A DNA stretch of 64,000 nt. It comes from Nereocystis luetkeana (Eukaryota > Sar > Phaeophyceae > Laminariales > Laminariaceae). The stretch's first letter is position 1. Each line of letters opens with the position of its first letter. The stretch is taken from the NCBI GenBank assembly GCA_031213475.1, contig JARUPZ010000009.1, positions 7,535,601-7,599,600 on the forward strand, written 5' to 3'. The translations under genes were made by a program, and so were the position numbers. Positions 12,421 to 23,533 of the stretch are shown one piece after another. The notes beneath the pieces are model-generated. The model made no database searches, had not been told where the DNA came from, and worked only from the letters and a program-made list of their open reading frames with translations.

Positions 12421-12951
12421 ACATGTTTCTGAGCTTTCCTTCAAGTGAGCATACGTTTTTTTGTATGGCGTGTTTCCAATTGCAGCAATCAGGCCTTCAG
12501 GTAACGTGGTGCACGGGTGGGGTCTGCCTGAACGACAGGTTATACAGGTGATCGTATTATAAGTGCTTGGCGCGTAGACGGTAGTGGACTGGGCAGTGCC
12601 ACACTGCCTGGCCATGCGACCATGGCATAGACAGTCCTCGTACACACTATTGGGTCCACGGCCAATCACGTCCCTGTGTTCTCGGGCGCCACACCGCGCG
12701 CCGATGTAGAACCCGTACATTAACGCTCCTGCAGACGGAGGGAACCCAGGCTGATACCACACACTCGGTGTTGCGAGCCGCACCAGTACACCAATCCGAA
12801 GAGGAATGTGGCCGCTGCTGCCGCTGCTGCTGATAGCTCTGGCCTCCATCCCAGGGCTGCTGCTGTCGCCCACCGAAGTAATAGAGTCCCTGCTGCAGCT
12901 GCCCGGCACAGCCACACTGCCGCCGTCGCTGTTGCTGCTGCTCCCCGGCAC
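12271..12951 (-). CDS. Hypothetical Cys-rich ORF (226 codons), function unknown
   Basis: This open minus-strand frame has a Ser/Gly-rich start, which is the Gln-rich repeat region read in another frame. A more complex C-terminal half follows, with many cysteines (ARCGAREH, EDCLCHG, ITCITC) and a CPLC...H-x3-C pattern near the end that could bind zinc. I recognise no family. The 3' end overlaps an inverted-repeat arm and the 5' half is shared with a differently framed Gln-rich relic, so the ORF may not be a gene. Confidence 0.2.
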   Translation of the reverse strand: MPGSSSNSDGGSVAVPGSCSRDSITSVGDSSSPGMEARAISSSGSSGHIPLRIGVLVRLATPSVWYQPGFPPSAGALMYGFYIGARCGAREHRDVIGRGPNSVYEDCLCHGRMARQCGTAQSTTVYAPSTYNTITCITCRSGRPHPCTTLPEGLIAAIGNTPYKKTYAHLKESSETCPLCTNVSKNGDFEREHFICGLQITRRIWGPKRRASTNIRYRLGWPRPAF

Positions 12952-13201
12952 TCACTTATTGCCGCTGCTGAGGCTGCTGCTGAGGCTGCTACTGCCCTGC
13001 ACCTCCGAACTGCCGCTGATGCTGTTGCTGCTTGTAACTCTGGTCTTCACCCCAGCGTTGCTGCTGTTGTCCACCAAATTGATACTGCCGCTTCTGCGAC
13101 CGCGTGGCATCTCCATGCCGTCGTTGCCGCTGCGCCTCCATACCAAACAGGTCTTCTGTTCGCGGCAGACGCCATTTTACCAGTAGTAGTGCTCTCCTCA
13201 A
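12647..13201 (-). pseudogene. Gln-rich repeat protein relic with two in-frame stops
   Basis: One minus-strand frame runs from about 13201 to 12647 and is interrupted by two stop codons near 12989 and 12956. It contains two copies, about 50 residues apart, of a motif of the form FGG(Q/R)QQQ(R/P)W-x3-QSY(K/Q)QQ, with CAG-rich DNA between them. Because the repeat survives at protein level in one frame, the region was probably once translated. Gln-rich segments like this occur in copia gag proteins, and a similar CAG-rich segment lies in the copia element at 36.25-37.15 kb, but no gag domain is visible here. The function is unknown. Confidence 0.4.
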
Positions 13202-13210
13202 GCACAGTAT

Positions 13211-14230
13211 AATCCTTCAGCGTCCTCCGGGCCCGGAGACACGATGTCGTGTTTGTGTACCAAAAGCTGTCGGACACATCCACATGTTGCACGCGTGGTC
13301 TACACCATGATCGTCGAGGAAGAGCGGCAGATACATATTACACCCACCACACCGAAATACGCCCACGCGCCGAAGCACAATACCTGATAGTCAAAGGTTC
13401 CAATACATGCCAGGCTTTCCAATACCTTTACGTCAGATGCCCCACTAAATAACCCACACCGCAGTAAGACGTACCTTGTCGTCACGCTCTACCCTGTCAT
13501 ATTAATCGAGGAGCATCTTAACATCAAACCCCGGATCGTATCTTAACATCACGACTACCTCGCAAGGCGAGCCATACCCACATGCCAGAAGACTCAGGTA
13601 TACCAAATAATGCCTGGACACATGATGCGAAACCCTAAATTAAGTATGATACCGTCAGATATCTCCAACACCACTATCGAGTACAGCGTACCCGCTCTCC
13701 GGAAGTGTAAGAAATCGTCGGTTATGGTATTAAGATCCAAAGGATCCTTACATTGTCGAACATAATGGTATCGTTCACACGAAAAAACAGAAGGCGCAGC
13801 CCGCGGGTTTCTTCTTGTCAGCCGAAGGAAAACACGCAGTGAAAATACCTAAAATACAAGGGGGTCTTCGCCGTAGCGGGCTGACGCTCGCCTGCAGCTC
13901 CGCGCATGCCCGTAATGTCTAAGGACCTTGTCGGTGTACAACTCGAGGCTGTTAGTGAGGCAGTACTGCCAAGGGGTGCATTGAAAAAAAAAAACTTTGA
14001 GCGAAGAGGGAAAAAAAGTGCAAACAAGAGAAAACTAAATCTTGCCATCCACCATCCGGCCCAACAACGCATTACTCGTTCGAATACAGCAGCAAGCAGC
14101 ACGACAAAGTACTACGTACGAGACGCTTGGCGTCCGTACTCTAAATATCCTGTACAGATAGATACTAAACACGTAGTTGAGCAGCGGTCGATCGAGTTAA
14201 TCGACAGAACGGAGCACCGGCGATTACTTT
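13211..14230. other. No recognisable gene
   Basis: Short ORFs only. An A11 run lies near 13985. Nothing in the stretch could be assigned to a family. Confidence 0.4.
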
Positions 14231-14249
14231 AGTGGGGCAAGTTCAGCAC

Positions 14250-14600
14250 GGCAAGCAGCAGCAGCAGCAGCAGCAGCATAGCGTACCTGCAGGTACATGT
14301 CATACGAAAATTACGCTGGCCCGACACCTCCGTCGAGACGCCAAATAAATGTCAAGTGTGAGAAATAAATACAGCTTCCAAAGCAGATGGGTCTGTCTTT
14401 CAGCTTTCAGATGCGGAGGTATATCACCAAGAGAAGTAGATTTGAACAATAACCATGGTCGGGAGTCAGAAGCAAAAACGTATGGCAGACAAAGCAGCAG
14501 CACTAGCAGCAGAGAACAGAAAAGCAGCAGGACATACATAGCAGTAGCACCAGGGCAGTGAATGAACAGCGGCAGCAGCAGCAGCAGTAGCACATCATGC
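14250..14600 (+). repeat. CAG/AGC microsatellites
   Basis: A near-pure AGC run occupies about 14254-14279. Scattered AGC triplets continue at 14480-14600. Between them at 14284-14297 lies the palindrome GTACCTGCAGGTAC, related in form to the TACCWGGTA words but with a four-base centre. Confidence 0.7.
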
Positions 14601-15479
14601 ACGCCCGAGGCTACCCCTGGCACAACAGTCGGAGAAGGGGAGCCCGGTGTTGCACGAGGAGGAAGAAGCACGACGTCGTCCTCGTACCTCGTCGTAACTG
14701 GTTCATGTTCATGGCTTTTATTTTCGCTTGGCGGTTGCATGATAAAAAACGAAAACGCCTTCACAATACAACCGAAACTCCACGCCCTACGTGATACTCT
14801 GGCGCCCGACGGCAATGACGAGCACTCGTCATTGCCTCAGCATTTCCACTACTCGTCACGGTTATTGCTGGTGCCCAATGAGAATGACTATATCATTCCC
14901 GTGGATGACAATCATTGACAATCAATGCTGCTGCCTGCTGCGCGTAAAAAAAAACACAATCGTAGACACCGTTTGTACCTCCACCACTTTGCCGATTTCT
15001 CCCGCGGCGTAGACTCATCCGATTCGGTCGAAACCATACTTCACCTCTTCTCTGCCTCACGGAGCCCTGTCGCCCGGCGTGCAACAGCAGCCGAAGAGGC
15101 TCGTGACGCTCGTTTCCCGACCATAGGCTAGCCTACGAATATCGAACATTTTGCGCAAAACTCGTGTTTTCACACGCAAAACAGCCCGAATCGGAATTTC
15201 GACACTCGTTTCTGGAACGCCCAATCCTCAACGCACGAGAAACGGCGGAACATGAAGCTGGCCACCCCCATATTCCCCACACTCTTGCCGCCATGAGCTG
15301 TCGAACGCCGCGGAGGATTCGGCCTCTCCCGTTTCGGCCAAAGGAGGAGAAGTCCAATCTGGGTGCTGGCATCGAAAACAGAATATTTTTACCGCCACGA
15401 GCGAGCAGAGATGTCGGTTGACGGCACATTTTCTCCTTGACAAGCAGCCGACAAGGAAATTCGAATGCTGAAAACTATT

Positions 15480-15840
15480 TATTTCAGGAGAGAGTTAGAC
15501 GGGTCAAAGGCAGGCCTGACGGGGCAAATGTAGGCCGCCTATCAAACTCTTTGGCCACGAGCCTATTATAAATAAGTATCGACCACTCAACTCGTCCAAC
15601 TCACAGTTAATGTTTTAATAAATTGCTTCTGCATGTAACTGGCACAGCACCCCGACCACAGCTGTCGAGGACATCCTTACGGGTAAAACTGCAATATTTT
15701 GGAAGAGGGTTTGACGGGCCAAGAGTAGGCCTAACGGGGTAAAGGTAGGCCGACAAATAAGTTGTTTGGCCACGAGACTGTCATAGATCAAGAAGCGACC
15801 ACTCAACTAGTCCAACTCACAGCTGACATATTCACACCGT
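15480..15840 (+). repeat. Diverged tandem duplication, unit about 220 bp
   Basis: The block at 15487-15605 (GACGGGTCAAAGGCAGGCCT, then TTTGGCCACGAG, then GACCACTCAACTCGTCCAAC) recurs at 15708-15815 with the same order and spacing. Both copies end in CAACTCACAG. No coding potential is shared between the copies. Confidence 0.7.
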
Positions 15841-16536
15841 GTCAGCCGGTGGCCAGGGCACCGCGCAAGCACGCCCGAGGCCGCCCCCGACACGCCCCCG
15901 ACAAAGTCGGGATCGGGGATCACGATGAGCTATTTCGTCCCGTGGGGTGAACCTCATCTTGTGCTAGCACAAACAACGCAACAAAACGCATCCAAGAAAC
16001 GCTGGGGAGCGCTGAACGCATAGGGTCCAGCAATATATTATAAATCTACATCACAACAAGGTTCTCACAGGTTGTATGTATGTTGTCGTTCTCCACAATG
16101 AACCGCTCTTTTCTACCTATACACATGTCGACATCCAGCACACGCAGTCAGTGTCCAGTGCTGGTTCTTCATGCTCCTACTGTAGTAGAGCGATGCGTTG
16201 TACGTGCTTGGTGGCCTGGCAAAACTATGACACAGACACTCTACACGATATACATAGGGAACCTCGTGTAGTGAGGAGCCCCCCAGCATCACTCAGAAAC
16301 AGATTTGGCCAAGAAGAGCTACCCCTAACGCAGCGCGGGCCACGGAGTGAGATGAACGCGTGTCAAACAGTCACCTTGTACCGTCAAGCGATAGCCCGAT
16401 GATAGTCAGGGTGGCACCAGACCCTTCATTGATTGGTGGCTGTGCCTAATATTCCCGAAAGCAAACAGGTACTTGGTCGCGTGCATGTCGTGCCGGTGCC
16501 TATATCACTGTTGCGACCCATTTTGCCGTGCCGTCG

Positions 16537-16554
16537 CCCCCCCCCCCCCCCCCC
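16537..16554 (+). repeat. Poly-C tract
   Basis: An uninterrupted cytosine run of about 17 bases. Comparable G or C runs occur at about 19706, 22183, 23728-23748, 40531 and 56496. Confidence 0.9.
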
Positions 16555-16919
16555 ACAGGATTGAACCAACGGAATCCGCCTGACACGACATACTTCCCCC
16601 GCATATTAGGACTGCTGGTCCCGCGAAACAAATGCCACGCCCGTCGTTGCCTCGCCGTGGGTGCCAGGAAGGACTTGGCTACGTGTGCGCAGGGTTTGCA
16701 TGGACACAAGAGAACTTAGACACTGCTCTACATGAATGCGAACGGAGAGTTGAGAGCAGGCACACAAGACTGTTTATCACGATTTCGCGCCATATCAGAT
16801 GTTTCATCCCTTTTTGGGCGGCACTGATGTTTCTCTCTCCCCGCTCCGCGTCTGGTCTTCCCGTCAGGATTTCCACGGCGGCGATCCGGGGGGGAGGGGA
16901 CGAAAGGCGGTGTGAAAAG

Positions 16920-17725
16920 TCCTTGTGCACAACGTGAGCGACCTATGGTATCAAAGGCGGCAAAGCGGTTAAGGTTGCGTAGTGTAAACGGCATGCATGC
17001 GGATGCCGGCAGAGATGAAACGTCAGCAGCACCTTACATGTCACCTACACGCAGACACCTTCAGTTGCTGTCGAGGGCAGCAAAACCACGGGCGTACTAC
17101 AAACAGTATGCTGAAGATGATATAGCCAACGTAGTCAGCATGCGTTTCTACGAAGTATTACAAAACCTGCGCCTGCGAAAGATACCTCCCCACAGTGTTC
17201 AGGGAAGGAAACACGGGGCCTACTGCGAGCTGCATGCCGAGGACGGCATGGGTGACATCCGCGACAAGTGTTTTTCGCACGACACGTTCCCATGGAGACC
17301 TTGGCTCAATCAAGAGGGCAGTAGAACGCCCACATGCTGCAACAGCATGCTAAGGATTATATGGTCGACGTCCACAACTAGGGGTGCGTCCATGCCTTCT
17401 GCACTAAGACCGTTTTACAAAGTAGAGGGCAGAAAGACGGCGGCGTCATACTGCAAGCAGCATGCTGCTGAAGACATACTCACATTCCGCCCCGAAAGCT
17501 TCTTAAATGCAACCTGCACGAAGGCAAGTTATTTCCCCGAAGAATGGAGCAAGATGCCGGCGTACTGCTAGCAGCATGCTGACGAGAGCGTGCAATGTTT
17601 CCGCCTGCGACAATTCGTCGCTCGAACGGCCCTAAAAAGGGCCACTTCCATTCAATATCGAGGGCAGCCAGAAGGCGGTGTATTACAAGAGCAGCATGCT
17701 GCTGACGCCTGATTAACTCCGTCTC
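16920..17725 (+). pseudogene. Decayed tandem EsV-1-7-type zinc-finger repeat gene
   Basis: The translated plus strand shows five to six tandem units of a pattern ending in C-x2-H, followed by a linker beginning A(E/A)(D)G or ADES. The intact unit of this family is C-x4-C-x16-C-x2-H-x12. In one unit near 17515-17580 the second Cys, the exact 16-residue spacer, the third Cys and the His are all in place, but a TAG stop follows the third Cys. The preceding unit keeps C-KQ-H with a 16-residue spacer but has lost both leading Cys. Near 17335 a frameshift separates the first half of a unit from a QQHAKDYMVDV half in another frame. The unit near 17170-17270 reads CELHAEDGMGDI. The EsV-1-7 domain was named from an Ectocarpus virus gene and includes the brown-algal developmental regulator IMMEDIATE UPRIGHT. 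This copy has stops, frame breaks and missing ligands and cannot encode a working array. Family assignment is strong; the parent gene is unknown. Confidence 0.78.
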
Positions 17726-20250
17726 AGGCGCTACTCGTATGCCACCTGTACAAGGAAATGGTTGTGAATTCAAACGGCAACTGTTTGGGAATTGTTTGCG
17801 CTGACCTTAGCACTACAGTCTTTGACGGCCCCTTGATGAACTTCACGGCAATGTACGAGGAGGAAGGTTGTGGGGAACCAGGCGCAGCGGGAAACAGGTT
17901 TAACACTGCCGCGACCACGGCACCCTCGAGTACAGCCCCGTCACGGTTTCACCGGATAATCACAGCCAACGGCTTCCTCCTGTCGCACCCGACTCCGTGC
18001 TATAGAGTGACCGCCGTCCGATGCCAAAGCCGAATGCAGATTTTGACACGTTGGGTGGGCAGAGGAACGTTTCGTTGTTACGGCGCTAGCTTTGGCGGTC
18101 TTCGATGGCAGCACGATAACCGACACATAGAGTAGCTGTCACAGAGAGTGTGAAAGAATCGTCTTACCACTATGCCCTGTGTCGTCGTTTCGAAATTAGC
18201 TTGCTTATATCTGCGTGGGGTGGTCAAGGGGGCAGATACCCGTAGTCAAATGTAGGTTATTTTACGTTTCGTGGTCAAGACTCTCGTCGATAGTCGAGGC
18301 TGTACTCAGACGGGAATGGGGCTTCCATTTCCACAAGGTCGTCTCGCTGTAGTGCGCCTTTGTCGGTTGTCTGCGGTTTATTCAAAGTATTGTCGACCGT
18401 GATGGCCAGCGTTTTTTATGTCATGAAGTGTGTCGTGGGCAGGCAGCAGAAACATGTGGTGGAGGTTTTTACATGCGCTTTTTATAGTCACCGTCCTTCG
18501 TTTCTAGCGTGGCCATGGAAGTGACGACAGCAAATAACCCGGCAAGTTGATTCCTGTTTCGTTGTGCAGCTCATCACCAGATAAGACGAAGAAAACATTG
18601 TGATGCGGTGACAGACAGCCTGATGTACTTATTTCCGTGCGGACTTCGAAATCAAAGGACCATGCTTTACCACTGGACAATTTACTTGGGGTTAGGGTCT
18701 GAGGCCTCTGTCTGCGCAGCTCTGTACGAAGAGCGATATCGTCGCCCCATCATTCCAGGGTTCCCGGATAACTCCAATTTCTAGATGAGCAAGAATTCAA
18801 CCGATATTTTGTAACGCTGCATTTGGACCTTAAGCCGGTTCGCCCTACAGATTGGGGCGTATTCATCAGCTAAGTCTAGGCATTAAAACAGGCGTCCAAA
18901 CGCTTATTGGGTAGATGCCTGGGTGCAGGAAATGACAGGCCATAACCCCTTTTCCTCCCCACAAATCATGAACCCGTCCGCACCGGAAGCCGCAGCACAC
19001 CGAGAGGTCATGCCCTCCCCACGAGCACATCGGCTGCCACTATCGCCACAATGCAGCGACATGTACACAGTACATTGTTGTACGCATCGTCTTCCCGCCG
19101 TTGGACTCCCTGCTAGGGTGAGGGGGGATATTATCTCGCCATCTGTCTCACAACGTAAGCGAGCAGCCCATTTCTCGCTTTCCTGCTGCCAGAAAAACCG
19201 ACAACAAACGAAGGCGTATTCTCTATGTAGGAGGATATATTTTAACACGAAAATCAATAGAAATGACCGTAGGAATCCTTCGCGCGGCGAGCGATGCCAC
19301 GCGCGTCTCCGCCTACCCTCCTCACCCGGGCGTTAGGCGCCGTGGAATCCGTGTCAGCGATGAGTACACTATCGGCGTAAATGTGCATACACCGCTTACA
19401 CGTAGGGCCTCCCAAGTAAGTGCACAAGCCGGGACAGAGGGCTTCTATCCCTGGCGGTTGAGCCTCTTCTGTCTACTCGCCGACCGAAATAACTCGGAAT
19501 CAACTAGTCTACGAGTACTCAGCGCTACCTGGATTTCCCCAACACGATCGGTTCCCCGTCACGAAGCACTCGTACGCACACCATCAAAGCCATAGCCACA
19601 GGTGTTTGAACTGGCTATGTAACGGCCATCATGCATAAAACAAGCATTAATCTTAACCACCGTGAATATAAAACGCAATAAAAGAGCGACTCGTGAGTTC
19701 CTAGTGGGGGGGGGGGGCGTGGAGAAACCGTAGTTATCGGAATTGACATGGTGAAAAGGAGCCACGACGGTAACCCCTAACCCCTAACCCTATAAGGTAA
19801 GCCTCTACCCCTCCCCTTACGTCCCAATTCAACACTCTGTTTCACCCGCGCCGCTCCAAATCGCAATGTCGATGCGGCGCCGGGAATCAACTGTGTGCTA
19901 GAGAAACAGTCTCGCGTTGTCTACCACTCTCTGACACCTATATTCAAAACAATGCTGGCTAACGTCGGAACACAGCTGGCAGTTGCCTGCGCTATGCCAG
20001 GTATTTTCGCCAGTTTTGGAGTTGTCATTAGTCCACCCCAGGGTGGATAGACGCACCACTACCAGATTATTGAGCAATGACACCCACGGTCAAACGTGTG
20101 TGGCAACAGTGAGGCCATGATGCCCCTGACACATATATGCTCTTATAATGTTTTCTCGTGAATCTTCACGAAGTCCCCGCGCATTGGCCGCTGCTGGCTT
20201 TATACGACAAAGGGCGTGAGCGACCTCTACGGCGGCGTCTTCTGGCCATC
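17726..20250. other. No recognisable gene
   Basis: Short overlapping ORFs only, including one of 137 codons at 18923-19336 with no recognisable domain. A G-run lies near 19706. A telomere-like CCCCTAA variant occurs at about 19770-19795. Confidence 0.4.
19768..19796 (+). repeat. Short telomere-like tract (CCCCTAA/CCCTAA variants)
   Basis: Three consecutive variants of a CCCTAA-type unit (AACCCCTAACCCCTAACCCT). It is too short to be a telomere and resembles interstitial telomeric sequence. Confidence 0.4.
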
Positions 20251-20260
20251 ACATGTATTT

Positions 20261-21301
20261 TTACTGCCCGTACAGCATCTCGAAGTCCCGAGAGTAAGCA
20301 TCTGCCACGCGGTAGCTCTCGACGGGGCCGTGGAGGGACCCAAGGCCGCTGGTCACGGGCATCCCCTCGCTGTCGAGGGCAAAGCGGGAGGTGTCACCCA
20401 GCAGCCCGGCGACGTCGCTAGAGAAGTGGATGTCGTCGAAGCCGAGGTCGGTCTGCCAGAACTCCAGCTCGGGAAGCACCGTGGTTCCGTCGGGGGCAGT
20501 CTCGAGGTCCTGATAGTTCACGCCAACGTTAATCCTAACGATGGCCACCGGGGTTTCCACCCGGAATGTGGCATGCTCCGAGCGCGTGGCGAGAAGCCCG
20601 GGGGTTCCTCCCTCTTGCAGGTACTGGGCGCACCAGGACGGAGCGGCCAGGGTTTCGGGCTGTAGGAGCCAATCGGCGAAGGAGACGGTGCCCAGGTGGA
20701 TGTTCAAGCGGCGGGCGGCCATCTTTTGGGCGAACTGCGCCGCCCAGATACGGTCCCCGCCGAACGGCCGGCACTCCGCCGGTAGGTTGGTGGAGGAGAC
20801 AACGACGTCGGATGACCCTGACTCACCCGGAAGGACTACGTTCTCGGCGGGAGATTGAAGGGCAGCGGCGTCCTCCCCGTCCACCTGGATACGGAGGCCT
20901 CCGTCGGCCAAGCAGGGGGCCGCCGGGCAGCCTTCGGTATCAGTGCTGTAGGGGTCCTTTACCTCGACGAGCAGGGAGTGAAGGCCGTTGTCGGTGATGA
21001 TGCTCACCGCGGAGACGAGCTGCCTTTCGGGGAACTCCACCGGCATGGGGGCGGTGAGGCGCACGTTGAGGTGGAAGTCGGGCCCGTTAGAGATGAGGCA
21101 GTACCAAGCGCCGTCCTCGCCGGCCCAGTCGATCTTCTGGCCCAACAAGCCGGTCATATGGGGGTCACCGACCAGCTGGTTGTTCATGGTGGTTTTCATC
21201 ACAGCAAAGGGTGTACGGGCGGAGCGATGCGGGGTGGGGCGGGACGGGATGAAGAGGGGTGGCGGTGTGACTGTATTCAGGTGTGCAGGTTTAGTTGGCA
21301 C
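20261..21301 (-). CDS. Secreted-type protein with GDPH-initiated VWD-like domain (C-terminal exon)
   Basis: This is the most convincing coding segment of the window. The open frame has 346 codons, but the first ~34 residues are low-complexity (Pro/Thr/Ser) and probably not coding. Conserved-looking sequence begins with LVGDPHMTG at residue 43 and continues through GQKIDWAGEDGAWYC, matching the GDPH-started von Willebrand D-like/root-cap-like domain of extracellular proteins. Cysteines in WYC, GCPAAPC, ECRPFGG and SWCAQY suggest disulfides. The C-terminus reads FEMLYGQ. A plausible exon start is 21175, directly after an AACCAG acceptor-like sequence, in which case the signal peptide lies in an upstream exon. 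An alternative start is Met35 (21199). Proteins of this type occur in several stramenopile genomes. I would expect an extracellular or cell-wall role, but no activity can be deduced. A second minus-strand coding segment lies about 270 bp upstream. Confidence 0.7.
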   Translation of the reverse strand: MPTKPAHLNTVTPPPLFIPSRPTPHRSARTPFAVMKTTMNNQLVGDPHMTGLLGQKIDWAGEDGAWYCLISNGPDFHLNVRLTAPMPVEFPERQLVSAVSIITDNGLHSLLVEVKDPYSTDTEGCPAAPCLADGGLRIQVDGEDAAALQSPAENVVLPGESGSSDVVVSSTNLPAECRPFGGDRIWAAQFAQKMAARRLNIHLGTVSFADWLLQPETLAAPSWCAQYLQEGGTPGLLATRSEHATFRVETPVAIVRINVGVNYQDLETAPDGTTVLPELEFWQTDLGFDDIHFSSDVAGLLGDTSRFALDSEGMPVTSGLGSLHGPVESYRVADAYSRDFEMLYGQ

Positions 21302-21570
21302 CGAGACCGTATTTTTGAGGTGTGTCGATGGAAGGGTGCGAGGATAGTGGGGTAAATGATACCAGGACGGTCTACCTGCTGTATATTTGGAGCGAAACGC
21401 GTAGCATATTGCATTTTAAGTGAGCATGGAAGTTGCCCAAAAGAAAGGCAATTGACTTAATACATGGTCGACTGGTAATGCCGAAACGTTTAATCTAGCT
21501 GTTCAGTCCGGACAATGTGACTTTCATCATATGATGCGGGGTGCGTTGCTAGCCTTGGCTCGGCCCCTAG

Positions 21571-22164
21571 TCAAACTATGAGAGGAGCGGCCTTTCGAAT
21601 CTGATTGATCACTCCGTTAAACCGAACCGCACTCACGTAAGCGACAAGGTTTTGGTTGGTTTCGCTCTCGTCGTATCCGTCGCAGTCTCCACGGATGCAT
21701 GCTCCCGCTTCGACGGTCGTGGTGCAGCCAACGCACACCTCCGCATCAATTTCCATGTCGCCGGTACCGTCATGGTTGACTTCGACCTCCTCCTCATACT
21801 CATTAGTAGTCCTGTCGAGGTTTAGTATCGTTATGATACACTTGATGGTGATAGTGGAACCCTTAGCGATTTTCAGGACGACTCCGTAAAACTTGAAGGT
21901 CGTCGTCACCGGCTTGGATGGCAATCCCGGCAGGGGCAGGGATGGGCTTCCCCCGGGTGCCCCAGGCGTCCCGGGTGGCACGGTACGTGACTGCAGGTTA
22001 CGGTCGTAGGCGGCGACGTCTTTCTGGTGGATGGCATCCACCTGACGGGCAAAGTACAACATACAGTGGGGACAAGATCGGGGAGCGGGCGGGGGGGCGA
22101 ATGGGGGAGACTGGGGGCAATGCTTTATTGCAAACCGAACGCAGTCCTGGGGAATAACGTCCAA
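21571..22164 (-). CDS. Hypothetical protein with Pro/Gly linker and Cys-rich C-terminal domain
   Basis: An open frame of 197 codons. The first ~35 residues cover a G/C-run region and may be noncoding. An acceptor-like CCGTCAG before the GTGGATGCC codons at about 22042 could be the true exon start. From there the protein has a polar stretch, a collagen-like Pro/Gly linker (PPGTPGAPGG...), and then a compact domain beginning FKFYGVVLKIAKGSTITIKC. This domain has alternating beta-like strands, an acidic segment (EYEEEVEVNHDGTGD) and five cysteines including CVGC, ACIRGDC. It ends with a stop at 21571. The same-strand GDPH/VWD-like segment follows 270 bp downstream, and the two may be adjacent genes. 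They are less likely to be exons of one gene, because the stop lies between them. No known family recognised. Confidence 0.5.
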   Translation of the reverse strand: MDVIPQDCVRFAIKHCPQSPPFAPPPAPRSCPHCMLYFARQVDAIHQKDVAAYDRNLQSRTVPPGTPGAPGGSPSLPLPGLPSKPVTTTFKFYGVVLKIAKGSTITIKCIITILNLDRTTNEYEEEVEVNHDGTGDMEIDAEVCVGCTTTVEAGACIRGDCDGYDESETNQNLVAYVSAVRFNGVINQIRKAAPLIV

Positions 22165-23533
22165 CAGATAGTCGGGTTACGATCTCTGGGGGGGGGGAGG
22201 GGGCTGCGAATGGTGAAAGCCACGGCACCCATATGCTGTAGGTAGCTGTCGTACTTGGCGGGGTGTGGACGTCACAGCAGTGGAAGCAAGGCTACAATAG
22301 ATAACGTTCGGACCTCCGAGGGGGGAATTGGCGATATAAAATTACGAACTATAGGAGTGTCGACCACTGCTTGGATGGAGGCGTCATCTCACTCGCACTA
22401 CATCGTGCGCACGCTGACGATCTATAAAGCCCAAAAACACAACCAAGCACCATTATGTTAGTCGCTACTCCAAAGGGACTCTTCTACATGGTTGTGTCCC
22501 GGAGACCGCGCGAATACCTTGCTCATCGAGAGAGTAAATGGACGCGGCACACCGCAACAGCTCTTCACGCGATCATATCTACGCACATGGACAACTGGTG
22601 GCGATCTCGGCTCGAATAGATGGCCCCACGCGCAAGTCTAAAAAAACGTGGATTCTCGCAACGAGTAGAGCACACAGAACAACGTATTCTGTTTTGGGGT
22701 TCTACGTTGTTTGTGTTTTTCTCCCGACAGTGTGTTGGCCGTTGTTTATAAATAAACGCGATCGCTCGGGGTGGCAGCATATCGGGCTGGTGGCGGACTG
22801 CGGAGAGGCGATATGAATACAGCCTGCGAGCCGCGCCACTATAGTGCGGTGAGGGTCACAACAGTGAGGTAAGGGCCTCTACAGTGCAGGGGGGAGGGGG
22901 GTACCCTCGTTCCCAAAATCTTTCTCACTGGCGGGGCTATGTTTTATTGACTAGGACCACCCAAACTCGTTGGAGTTCCATTTGGTATAGGATATTGTAT
23001 GCTTTGATTCACATGCGATATGATTGTCCTAGTCAAACAATATTTCTCATCCAGTGAGCGGAGAGTCTACATTTTCTCAAGGGAAAGTGTCGTCAAAATC
23101 AAGATTTTGGATACGTTATAGACCACCACCTCGAGTGAGGGCGCTTAAAAACATTAGATTTACCTCTTCGGAGCACGCCTCGTTCCGGAATGTGTGGGTC
23201 TGCACGACTTAAGTGCCCGACTGCAGTAGGTATTAGAAATACTAGCAGATAGATAGTAGTTTCATGATAGTGCCGACTATCAAACGTATGGGGTCTCCAT
23301 GGTTGTAGGAAGGGTTGCTGCATACGGCTTACATTGCCTCATTTCTGGGCAGGACTCTCTCGTCCGGGGAGGGATGACTTGTCTTGCCTCGCTCGTCTGA
23401 GTCAAGCCGCCAAGCCTGCTGGCCATCTGCTGGCTTCGCCGACGGCTCACGGACTAAAATCAGCCTGTTCGCCAACGGCACTCTATTGGATGGTTGTTTT
23501 TTGTCGTGAGATCCTGCCGGCACACAGATGTAC

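Noticed and set aside
13985..13995. A poly-A tail of a retroposed gene
   Set aside because: A single A-run with no upstream coding homology or target duplication.
19768..19796. A chromosome end (telomere)
   Set aside because: Only about three variant units lie in the middle of the window.
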